Below, piece by piece: positions 1 to 8,953 of a stretch of DNA of 64,000 bases. The notes beneath the pieces are model-generated. The model searched no databases. It was given only the letters and a program-made list of their open reading frames with translations, and was not told where the DNA came from. The first letter of the stretch is position 1. Every line of letters starts with the position of its first letter. The DNA lies in the NCBI GenBank assembly GCA_000934385.1, contig KN880528.1, positions 24,027 to 88,026 of the forward strand, in the 5' to 3' direction. Source of the stretch: Cylindrobasidium torrendii FP15055 ss-10 (taxonomy: Eukaryota; Basidiomycota; Agaricomycetes; Agaricales; Physalacriaceae). The translations under genes were made by a program, and so were the position numbers.

Positions 1-899
1 GTGAACATCGCATAGCTGTTTTTGTAGAATGACTGCTCGTCCTGGACCAGATGATGCTCTTCGCGCATAAGAAGCGGTGCGGTCTCGTCTGGCGTAGATG
101 AAGACGAACGACGACGGGTGAACATGACAGGGCGCCGACGGAGGACCGCGTGCGGGAAGTGGAAGGTGATTTGAAGGTAGAGTTCAAAACGTGCAAGGAT
201 GCGTGCTCCGAAGAGGGCAATGAAGGATGTAAGGAGGCCAAGGGGAAGGACCATGAGCAATGTTGTGCCCAGCAACGTGAAGATGAAGCAGAAAAGGCAG
301 GAGAACAGCGCAATGGGGAAATTGACGAGCATAAGGTGTGCAAGTGAGGACCAGTACAGGCTCTTGGTGAGTGGCCGCACGTATAGACGCCATCGGCTGG
401 TCCTTCGGGGTGATTCGTCGAGTGTGTGGTCCCCGTGATTAGTTGTGGAGTACAGACTGGGATGGTGATGTGAGAGAAGTGTGTCGTCTGTCGCTGATAG
501 CGCTTCGCATGCTGCTCCCACTCCCTGCATATCATCTAACGCCTCTCCATCCAAGAAAGTGGTCAGAGTGTGGGCTATCGACGGGCTTGATAATGTCGAC
601 CACATCGACGCATTTGAGTTGGACCGCGGCCGGGGTGAGATTGTTGGCGAAAGCATTGGCAGCTCCGAATCCACCTGGTCGTGGTGCATTGAAATTCCCA
701 ACGCCTGTTGTTGCTCTCGTCGCCGTGTGCGTCGTGTTCGAGGACTTGGATACGGCGGCGGCGGATCCGCAGACGAGATCAGAGACGTTATGCCTTCTGT
801 GGGCTGCATTGGGGGAGGAATGATGACTTGCGATGCGGGAGCCGCGGTATAGTCATCTGTGGGCGGCGGGAATGCATAATCTGCTGTGTATGGCTGCAT
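1..899 (-). CDS. Multi-pass membrane protein with N-terminal PPxY motif (partial, runs off left edge)
   Basis: The minus strand is open without a stop from an ATG at 899-897 to the window edge (about 299 codons). The first ~180 residues are Pro/Ser/Thr-rich and probably disordered, including DPPPPYPSP, which contains a PPxY motif of the kind bound by WW domains. Then come RPLTKSLYWSSLAHLML and long hydrophobic stretches (NFPIALFSCLFCFIFTLLG, LLMVLPLGLLTSFIALFG) that look like two or three membrane segments, followed by a basic stretch (RRRPVMFTRRRSS) and an acidic tail. The layout resembles fungal proteins with a 'putative sensor' membrane domain, but I cannot name the family with certainty. 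The frame stays open upstream of 899, so an earlier start is possible; the next in-frame Met lies near 971. The C-terminus is missing. Confidence 0.6.
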   Translation of the reverse strand, partial: MQPYTADYAFPPPTDDYTAAPASQVIIPPPMQPTEGITSLISSADPPPPYPSPRTRRTRRREQQQALGISMHHDQVDSELPMLSPTISPRPRSNSNASMWSTLSSPSIAHTLTTFLDGEALDDMQGVGAACEALSATDDTLLSHHHPSLYSTTNHGDHTLDESPRRTSRWRLYVRPLTKSLYWSSLAHLMLVNFPIALFSCLFCFIFTLLGTTLLMVLPLGLLTSFIALFGARILARFELYLQITFHFPHAVLRRRPVMFTRRRSSSSTPDETAPLLMREEHHLVQDEQSFYKNSYAMF

Positions 900-1226
900 C
901 GGCGGTCTGCGATGAAGGTGGAAAGAGGGAAAGGATCTGGTTATCACGTGCTCTAGCTGCTTTAGCCTCATCGTCCGAGACCTCTCGGAGCCCAGACGCA
1001 ACACATTTCCGACAACTTCGCTGCCTTTGCCGCAGTGCTTTGCTTTTGAGATGACTGCAGCGCCGTCTTCGGCCCTTTTGTGTTCTGAATTCAGCAGGAG
1101 CAGCAATTTCGGAGTCGCATGGTACAAGTACAATATTACATCGTCCCAAAAGCACAAATAAAGATAGCTGCAACGAACAATGAAGACTAGGATACAAATA
1201 GACATGCATGTGTGTCCATAACACCC

Positions 1227-1841
1227 TCAAGATTCATCAGCCTGGTCTTGTTCCGGGTTTGGACCAGCAGCCATTCGTGCGCGACTAGCCGCAAAGAGTT
1301 CTTCCTGTTTGGCCAGTAGCTCTTCCTCTGTCAGTCCAGATGTTTGCATCTTGTTCTGCTTGGCTTGGCCTCGGTCCTTCGTTACTTGCTTGTGGTCCTT
1401 GAGCACGTCCTCTACTTCGCTAGTGAACGAGTCGAATCCAAGCGCCTGGAATTGTGTCAGACGCGGCGCGCGCAGATCTTGGGAGGCTGGACCTTGAGTG
1501 CATTTATGATATGCTCAGGAGCAATTGTCTTTTTGGATTCCTTTTCGCATATTTCATTGGCTTCGGAGGATATCAAGTGAATGAATTCTATGGCCGAAAG
1601 TTAGAGGATGTGAAGTCAAATCTTGGAAGCGGTAGAACACACCAACACAACACTCGATAACGAGATCACGCGTCTCTTTTGCGCAACTGAGCTCCTTGGG
1701 AAGCAGTTCTACACCGTTGGGTTCAACGAGGCGCGACTATGTTAGACATTATTCCACACCTTGAATCATCTTGGCCACGGTGGCTTTCGGAAGGGTGAGA
1801 TCTTCGTCGGGAACGCCGGAATGGCCTTCGCGGTCAGACAT
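1227..1841 (-). CDS. NCB2: Negative cofactor 2 subunit beta (NC2-beta, Dr1)
   Basis: Histone-fold subunit of NC2, which with NC2-alpha (Drap1/Bur6) binds TBP on promoter DNA and controls pre-initiation complex assembly in the nucleus. The protein starts MSDREGHSGVPDEDLTLPK and continues TVAKMIQ / ELLPKELSCAKETRDLVIEC / CVEFIHLISSEANEICEKES / KKTIAPEHIINALKRLGF-like sequence, the very conserved Dr1 histone fold, then a basic linker and a Glu/Ala-rich helix (LTEEELLAKQEELFAASR). At least three short introns are needed: after MIQ (GTGTGG...TAG), after CCV (GTGTGT...TAG) and after NALK (GTCCAG...CAG). The stop is TGA at 1229-1227. Its start is 106 bp from that of SmF on the other strand, so the two share a promoter region. 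Confidence 0.93.
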
Positions 1842-1947
1842 AGCGACAAGTGTGGGACGGGGGGTAAAGAGTGGTGATGGAGAGAGAGCGAAGGATGCGC
1901 CCGATCGGAACCTCGTGGCTGGTAGCGTTGCTCTTCTTCAAACCATC

Positions 1948-2406
1948 ATGTCTGGAGTGCGTGTTTGATTCGACGCGCTTCGTCAATATCTCACGAACGC
2001 GTCCAGGTCAATCCCGTCAATCCCAAACCATTCCTGCAAGAGCTTACCGGAAAGCTTGTCTATGTACGCCTAAAGTGGGGATTGGAATACAGCGGTTTTT
2101 TGGTTAGCACAGATGGGTTCATGAACCTCCAGGTGCGTCACTGCAGCATCTTTTGAGATCGCTCTGATGAAACCTGCTAGCTTGCAAACACGGAGGAATT
2201 CCAGGATGGAAAATCCAACGGTACATTGGGAGAGGTCTTCATACGGTGCGCAGAGATATTTTTCTTTGACTACACTATGGGCTTATTCGCTCCAGGTGTA
2301 ACAACGTTCTTTACATAATAAGTCATTATCTGTATACCTTGATAACCCAAACTAATATTCAGGGCACAGGGAAGCACCACCAACAACCGAGGAAGCGTCG
2401 ACTTAG
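1948..2406 (+). CDS. SMX3: Small nuclear ribonucleoprotein SmF
   Basis: One of the seven Sm proteins that form the ring around spliceosomal snRNAs. After a tiny first exon (MSG, 1948-1956) and a 50-nt intron (1957-2006), exon 2 gives [20 protein letters not shown] then [20 protein letters not shown], the Sm1 motif. After a second intron comes [20 protein letters not shown] and, over a further splice, IRCNNVLYI, the Sm2 motif with the RCNN loop. A last intron leads to a short acidic tail ([12 protein letters not shown]) and TAG at 2404-2406. Length fits SmF at about 90-100 residues. It faces NC2-beta head to head and ends 81 bp from the stop of the Rdx-like gene. Confidence 0.93.
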
Positions 2407-2487
2407 ACGCGCACATCCAAGCTTATCGACGACGAAAATATCCTCTGTTCATGATTCCTGTAATACATTTGTATTCGTGTACTGCTT

Positions 2488-3019
2488 TCAAGCCTTCTTG
2501 TCGGAATGTCCCAAAGATCGGCCTGGTTGGACGACATCGCGAAGCCGCTGCTTCTACACGGTTGTTTAGTATGTATTTCGGATGGACGATAATCACCACG
2601 CACCAGCACTTTGAGTTCTGGAAACCCGCCCTCCACCTTCCTGTCCCAGAGTAGCTTGGGTTCACCATCGCCGACCTTGATCCAAACACGAAAACGACCA
2701 GCAGTTTCGTCGGCGTTCAGAGGATGTAACGCAACGGTATCGACTAACGGCGGAGGGAATGTGAGAAATAGCTCAGTTTGGACCCATGTTGCGCGATGAA
2801 GCCTAAGCAGTTTTCAGTTATGTCCAGTTGAACTGTTGAATGGGCTTCAATTACCATCGGCACTGGTAGTAGTCAGTCATTCATTGTACCTTGAGAGCAT
2901 GCCAGGCAACTCACGCGGTCGCAAAATTCGATTGTCACATTTGTCTTGCCTGAAATATCAGGAAATACGAATGTCGATGGATCAATGGCGTTCGTAGCTG
3001 CTGGGACGGGGTCGGACAT
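2488..3019 (-). CDS. Rdx-family (SelT/SelW/SelH-like) thioredoxin-fold protein
   Basis: Small redox-fold protein of the selenoprotein W/T-related Rdx family; in fungi the selenocysteine is Cys. It starts MSDPVPAATNAIDPSTFVFP, then VTIEFCDR, and splices to CRW and LHRATWVQTELFLTFP, giving the family CxxC (C-D-R-C). The rest (VDTVALHPLNADETAGRF, RVWIKVGDGEPKLLWDRK, VEGGFPELKVL, KQRLRDVVQPGRSLGHSDKK) matches the family to its end, about 130 residues. The second Cys and the following Arg and most of the Trp codon lie on an 8-nt exon at 2855-2862 between two ~52-nt introns. It shares a 96-bp divergent promoter with PCH2. Confidence 0.88.
2855..2862 (-). other. 8-nt microexon of the Rdx-like gene
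   Basis: The bases TGCCGATG on the minus strand carry TGC (second Cys of CxxC), CGA and TG of the Trp codon. They are preceded by a CTACCAG acceptor and followed by a GTAATT donor. Reading frame and the conserved family sequence FCDR-CRW-LHRATW are restored only if this piece is kept as an exon. Confidence 0.8.
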
Positions 3020-3115
3020 CGTGAACGATCAGCAATAAGCGCCACGCTTACGTGAGGACTTCAATTACTTTGTTTACGCGTTGTTTGGCGCGTCCCCGCT
3101 TCACCTTTTCGTATC
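3020..3115. promoter_or_regulatory. Divergent promoter, Rdx-like gene / PCH2
   Basis: Only 96 bp separate the two start codons, so both core promoters and 5' leaders must fit in or overlap this stretch. No TATA box is evident. Confidence 0.6.
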
Positions 3116-4811
3116 ATGGACCTGCAGCAGGGCACTGGTCTAAAATACTCCGTTCACGGTATGGATTGCATTAGATCTCTCACCACGACGCGATTTTTGA
3201 TTCACTTTTTAGTGGAGGTGCGCCTGTACGAGCGCGCAACCAAGCGCTTCGAAACAATTCGTGCCCATGTAGAACATTGGATTCAAACCTTTGATCGTAT
3301 CAACCTCAATTCGACGCTCACTGGATGGGATGTCATACCAGACCTTGCGGAGGCCGTCGACAGAATCATTGTTGCAGAAGCCGCGTGCCCACAGCAGTCT
3401 CCGTCACTCAGCGAACTCATTATCAATGTCCACGTATACCAACCCACGGACAGCGAGTCGTTTGATGAATTCACAAATACCGGAAAGGACGATGAAGACG
3501 AGACGTCCGCCGCAACAGTTTGCGAGCTGCCAAACACGCGTTGGGAAGGCCTCTGGGAGTCCCTCATATATGCAGATGATATTAAGTTAAAGCTGCTTGA
3601 TTATATTCACGCGACTTTGGTGCTGAGTGATGCGAATGTGGATTGTACGTGTCCATTTCTCGGGGGGAAACGCGTTATTGACGCGTATGTCAGTTAATCT
3701 TGTCACCTGGAATCGCGTCGTTCTCTTACATGGTCCCCCTGGGACAGGGAAGACATCCCTATGTCGGGCGCTAGCACAAAAACTCTCCATCCGCCTTTCT
3801 CACCGCTATACCAGTGCCAGACTCCTTGAAATAAACGCGCATTCACTATTCTCAAAGTGGTTTTCGGAATCTGGCAAGCTTGTACAACAACTGTTCTCGA
3901 ATATTACGGAGATGGCAGATGAAGAAGAGACGTTCATTGTGGTCTTGATTGGTGTGTTGCATTGAATTCATCGAGACTATTGCTGATGAGGTTGTAGATG
4001 AAGTCGAGTCTTTGACTGCAGCTCGAGCAGGCGCTATGTCTGGCACTGAACCCTCTGACGGCCTTAGGGTATACCACACGCGTTTCTTGCCTTATCCATC
4101 TTCCTGAAACGGCCTTAGGTCGTCAATGCCCTCCTCACTCAACTCGACAAACTCAAGCATCGCAAGAACGTACTGATTATGTCCACCAGTAATCTTGTGC
4201 AGGCCATTGGTATGTTCAGACTTTGCTTGCATCCCTTTCCATGTGTACACTGACGGTCCGATTAGACAGCGCGTTCGTGGACCGTGCAGATATTATACAA
4301 TATGTCGACCTACCTTCTCGTGAAGCCATATATGAGATCCTCCGCTCGTCGCTATCAGAAATTATCAACAAAAAACTCATCTCGCAAGTAGTACGTACCA
4401 ACTCGTACCATCCCGCCTGGCTCGAAGAGTAGTGAACCCAACCAACCTTTCGACAGACAATACCAACGCTGCAAGCGGCGCGCATGTATGAACGAGCGCC
4501 TGCGGCGCCTCTGGGTATTCTGGGGACGCACCAAAAGTCGCATGCTGTAGGGCAGGCGCTGATGGCTCTCGCAGCACAGTGCAGAGTGAGTTGAGCGTAT
4601 CTACAATCCCATTCGCTGATTTGTATTGCTGCAGACGAACGGAATGTCTGGCCGTGCCCTCCGACGGCTTCCTGTACTTGCACTGGCGCGTTATGTCGGT
4701 GTTGCGACCCTCGCTGGCGACGGAAGGGTCGATGTGGATGCATGGATCGCTGGTATGGATCGTGTCGTGAAGGATTTGGTGAAGGAGAAGGAACACATCC
4801 GGACAGGATGA
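3116..4811 (+). CDS. PCH2: Pachytene checkpoint protein 2 homolog (PCH2/TRIP13), AAA+ ATPase
   Basis: Hexameric AAA+ ATPase that remodels HORMA proteins (Hop1, Mad2) in meiosis and in the spindle checkpoint. The N-terminal domain ([20 protein letters not shown]...) carries an acidic insert near residue 130 (GKDDEDET). The ATPase core follows: Walker [10 protein letters not shown] in [19 protein letters not shown], sensor-region [20 protein letters not shown], Walker B FIVVLI-DEVESL joined over a splice, then [20 protein letters not shown] and [17 protein letters not shown]. The C-terminal lid includes [20 protein letters not shown] and ends KEHIRTG. At least five or six introns are needed, one in the Walker B motif at about 3951-3998. 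TGA ends at 4811. It runs toward ceramide glucosyltransferase. Confidence 0.93.
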
Positions 4812-5211
4812 TGCATCCCGGCCTGGTATGTGACGCATATTTGGACTTTTGAACGCATGAAAAGCTTTGACTCGCATTGTCGTGCTATTACAAGTATTTG
4901 CTACGTGTCCGTGTATTGTAACTGCTATAGTAGCTGTATGTTTAGGCCATCGCCAAGCACCTCCTGATCATGGTGTATAAAGCAACTCATTTGCTCATAT
5001 GGATACGTTGAAAACTTTGCGACTGCCGAGTTTGACCATTCCAACTTCGGTATGCGACTTGGCTTGGTGCTACAAAATTCGTTACACCTAGAACTCGGTC
5101 TCTGACAAGAGTTCTGTGTATGGAGACGATTATGCCGATATGGGGAGCATTGAACGCCGCTTACGACAGTGTTCTGTACATTTGCTATAGATATGACAGT
5201 ATAAGACAGTA
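4812..5211. other. Convergent 3' intergenic region
   Basis: 400 bp between the stops of PCH2 and ceramide glucosyltransferase. It is rather AT-rich with no convincing ORF; it should hold both 3' UTRs and polyadenylation sites. Confidence 0.5.
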
Positions 5212-6704
5212 TCACGGAGGTGCACTACCATTGACAGCTTCGTATCCCTTTGGTGGTTGTCGTATCCAGTGCCACCATCTCTTCGCTGTAGAGCCCTGGT
5301 TTGCCAACTTCACTTCCCCGTTCCACAGCATCTCATACCGTGTCCCCCTCCATTGCACCTCGTTTCCGAAGACCGCGTAGAAAAATATTGGGAGTGTCAA
5401 TATCTCTCGGGCAGCCCAGCCCAGCATGAATTCCCATCGGAGTGACTCCGGTAGTGGATGCCCAGCAAGCGAGTTGTAAACGTCCAAGTCTACATATATC
5501 CAAAGAGCGTAGTGCAACAAGAGGAATATTGGAATGGAGAAGTTGAAGAGCCAGTGGAAAGCCCAAGCGCCAATGGCTGAGACCAAGATGCATTCGGTAA
5601 AAGGCTCGAGAACGGTGGCAAGCAGAACCATATGTTTGCGAACGCGGATCCATCGCACTCGGCGATGAACGTAATCCATGAAGGTCATCTTCCCCACGAC
5701 ATTGCGTGCGACGTCGCATGAGAGGTCATGTCGCATACCGAGCTCATGCCAAATTGCGCTAGCAAGCATGTTGTCTTCTGCCATGTATTTGCCGAATGCT
5801 TGTAGGCCACGGGGAGTGTCCACAGACCCTTGCTGCTCGAGTGGCTTACGAGAGCCATTGACGCGCTCGACGTCCGACCTTCTATACATGTTGGACTTGC
5901 CGACCACGCACGAGTCGATGGCCACAGCGTTGATGGCCAGATACATCTTTGCGTGATTGGTATTGAGGAAAGCTTCGTCGATTCGCGAACCAATGCGACT
6001 TTCCGGAGCATATGCGAACGGAATGTGATGGACGACACCGATTTTGCGTCCTGCGCGGTCGTGACCTTGCAGTGCATCGACAGCGCGTGCCATAGTGCCG
6101 GGAGTGGACATGATGTTCGAATCAATGACCCAGAGAATATCGTTCTTGGCTTGTCGATAGGGCCGTATGAGGTTGTTCACTTTGGGGTTCTCTCCGACGT
6201 GTTCTTCTCCTTGTAGCAGGCATGAGACCACGCTGAGCAGCATGATTATACCACTTACCCACAATGATTTTGGCATCTACGTGGGGGTATTTGGACATGA
6301 GTTCACGCACTATGGGCAAGGCCTGGTCGCGTTCATCTGCCACGGATAGAAGGACCTCAAAACTGGGATACTCTTGCGTGAAAGTAGACTCGAGGTTCTC
6401 GTATAGATTTGTGTCCAGCCCCTTGAGTGGTCGAAGGACGGACACTCCGGGAACTGAAAATGAAGCGGCAGACGCGAGAGGGGAACGTGGACGATTTCTA
6501 TATCTTCTACGTCTGTTGCTCATGAGGAATGGAATATGGCAAGTTGGAGGACACGCACCCAGTCTGACACCCCAAAATACTGAGAGCCCATAGAATTATG
6601 TACCAGACTGCACCGACAGCGGCCAGGGAGAAGATCCAGGGAGATGCAACACTGTCGGTAGGGAGGTCGACATCTAGAGAAGGATGCGAGGTGTTTGTGG
6701 TCAT
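5212..6704 (-). CDS. Ceramide glucosyltransferase (glucosylceramide synthase, GT21)
   Basis: Transfers glucose from UDP-glucose to ceramide at ER/Golgi membranes. The N-terminus from ATG 6704 (MTTNTSHPSLDVDLP) includes one signal-anchor helix (WIFSLAAVGAVWYIILWAL). The catalytic domain has SVLRPLKGLDTNLYENLEST, SVADERDQALPIV (D1 region), DILWVIDSNIMSTPGTMARA (D2), the AEDNMLASAIW region (D3) and RRVRW, matching the (Q/R)xxRW signature. Hydrophobic C-terminal segments (FTECILVSAIGAWAFHWLFN and following) fit the membrane-embedded end of the family. At least two introns are present, near 6200-6260 and 6470-6550. An in-frame Met at 6812 gives a 36-residue longer alternative. Its start faces ARG8 across 433 bp. 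Confidence 0.92.
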
Positions 6705-7137
6705 GCCGGGTTCATGAGGACATGGGGGTCGAGGTTCATCAAGCGCGTCGCAAAGTGCCGATGGCAATCTTTGCTCTCGGCCCGAGCTGCTGTGAGGCAT
6801 CGCTCGAGTCAAATCTACCTCGAGTCCTGGGGAAATAAGACAATGTTTTTTCTACCACTCATGAATTCTTCCTCCAACTACTGACAAGTGGGAACAGCTA
6901 GAACTTGTCTCCTGCCACGGTCACGCATGCAGGATCGAACATGCCGGATGGCATCTTGAGCAGAATTAGCTCATCACTTGAGCTGTTTTTCCATCTCACT
7001 ACTACTACTCAGCTTGCTTCCAACTACTACTTACACGGAACTTCAGTGGCCAAGGCACTGTGAGTCAAGACACGACAGCTTAATTTGATCACCGCGGTGG
7101 TCCTTCCGTGCATTTTCCTTCCGCCCCACCATCTACT
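6705..7137. promoter_or_regulatory. Divergent promoter region, glucosylceramide synthase / ARG8
   Basis: The 433 bp between two divergent start codons contain a pyrimidine-rich stretch on the plus strand (about 6985-7035, ACTACTACT-type repeats), a common feature upstream of fungal start sites. No TATA box or gene was seen. Confidence 0.45.
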
Positions 7138-8716
7138 ATGCAGCGCACACCAATTTCTCGCGCACCCCTTCGGGGATGCAGGACTTTTGCTACCCAAGTG
7201 TGTATGGTCGCCTCCTTCGATAGCGGCGATGCTGATTTTATCTGCAGCTACCTACTACCCCATCCCTGCGTTACAGGGAGGCAACGCATACAGTGGTCCC
7301 AGAGCTTCAAGCGCCTACGACGAAAGCGACACTGGCTCGGGCGTCTGACTACGTTCTACCTGTGTATGCGCGTCCGAATTTTGTTCTATCCCACGGCAAG
7401 GGTTCGTACGTGTGGGATGAAGAAGGCCGCAAGTACCTTGACTTCTCTGCTGGGATTGCTGTGAATGCTCTTGGGCACGCGGACGCAGGCGTCCAAAAGG
7501 TGCGTGCGTTTGTTTCTCATAGACTTGCTGCTTATCAAGTACAGGTCATTGCAGACCAAGCAAGTACTCTCCTCCACACGAGCAATGTCTTCCACAATTC
7601 CTGGTCGCCAAAGCTCGCAGAACTTCTTGTAAATCTCACACAGAAGGAGGGAGGACTGGGTTTCGCACCTGGCACCGCCTCTGCGTCTTCTGCGAAAGTC
7701 TTCTTCTCCAACTCGGGAACAGAGGCGAACGAGGGTGCACTCAAGATTGCGCGGAAAGTTGGCAAGGATCGTTCGTCCGCAGACAAGCACCGTATCGTCT
7801 GCTTCGAGAACTCTTTCCATGGCCGCAGCATGGGTGCTCTGAGCGTCACCTCGAATCCTAAATATCAGAACCCATTTGCCCCGTTAATCCCAGGGGTCGA
7901 TGTCGGCACTACGAACGATTTTGCAAACCTAGAAAAGTTGATCACGGAAGAGACCTGTGGTGTTATCGTAGAGCCGATCCAAGGCGAAGGAGGTATCAAT
8001 GCGTGCAAGGTCGACTGGCTGGTGGCTCTGCGCAAGAGGTGCGACGAGGTTGGATCTGTGCTCATATACGATGAGATCCAGGTATGCTGTCCCATGGGGC
8101 ATATACAGTCAAGCTGACAAGTGTTTACTTGTTAGTGCGGTCTGTATCGCACTGGAACTATGTGGGCACATTCCGCGTATCCTGTCGAGTGTCATCCGGA
8201 TATTGTGACCATGGCGAAACCGTTGGCAAATGGGTATCCCATTGGGGCTGTTCTGCTGCGCGACAGCATCGCGGGGACGATGACTGCAGGTGAAGACCGG
8301 CTTTTCCTCCCACTACGGGCTATTAACCGAGTGATTTAGGTACCCACGGGACGACGTTTGGTGGATCGCCCATAGCATCTGCGGTTGGCTTTCACGTGTT
8401 GTCGCGGTTATCCAGCCCAGCATTTGTGGCTGAGCTGCATGAGACGAGCGCCTACCTGGAAGCACGGCTATCGCAGTTGCCCAAGTGGTTCCCAAATCTT
8501 TTGCAATCGGAAGTGCGGGGACGTGGCCTTATTCGCGGACTTGGCTTCAAGGATGCAGAGCACCCAGGAAAGTTGGTGCAGCTAGCCCGGGAGCGGGGTG
8601 TATTCGTTCTCACCGCTGGCAAGGACGCTGTACGCCTGGTACCGAGTCTAAACGTTGAAAAAACAGATGTCGATTTTGCGGTGGACGTGCTAGAGAGCAG
8701 CATGGCTGCCTTATAG
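7138..8716 (+). CDS. ARG8: Acetylornithine aminotransferase, mitochondrial
   Basis: PLP-dependent class III aminotransferase making N-acetylornithine in mitochondrial arginine synthesis. The N-terminus (MQRTPISRAPLRGCRTFATQ) is a basic, acid-free targeting sequence. Mature sequence: SDYVLPVYARPNFVLSHGKG, YLDFSAGIAVNALGHADAGV, the PLP-phosphate region FFSNSGTEANEGALKIARK, ENSFHGRSMGALSVTSNPKY, VIVEPIQGEGGIN, LIYDEIQCGLYRTGTMWAHS (joined over a splice) and TMAKPLANGYPIGAVLLRD, where the Lys is the Schiff-base residue. The end is EKTDVDFAVDVLESSMAAL. About five short introns (near 7204-7293, 7498-7544, 8081-8134, 8291-8339). The donor after exon 1 is probably GTATGG at about 7204, which restores the frame. 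Confidence 0.95.
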
Positions 8717-8892
8717 ATTCAGACCACAGATTCCCTGTGATAGCAATGTCCACCGTTACGAGCCGAATGCCATCTGTCTTTCTATATAGACTTTTGACTC
8801 TAATGGTATACGTGGTTGCAACTTTCCATTGTTCGAGACCGCCGCGGTTCCAGGCCGGAAGAACTATAAGAAGAAAAAATCGGCGACTTCCG

Positions 8893-8919
8893 ATTGGCGG
8901 AGGGGTAGCGGTATAAATG
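8893..8919 (+). promoter_or_regulatory. CCAAT box (reverse) and TATA box of HEM1
   Basis: ATTGG (reverse CCAAT) lies at 8893-8897 and TATAAATG at 8912-8919, 35 bp before the HEM1 start at 8954. In yeast, CCAAT-binding HAP proteins activate HEM1, so the same logic may apply here; that link is inference. Confidence 0.5.
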
Positions 8920-8953
8920 GTGCCGGATTTGAACGCAGATCACAACTCTGCCA

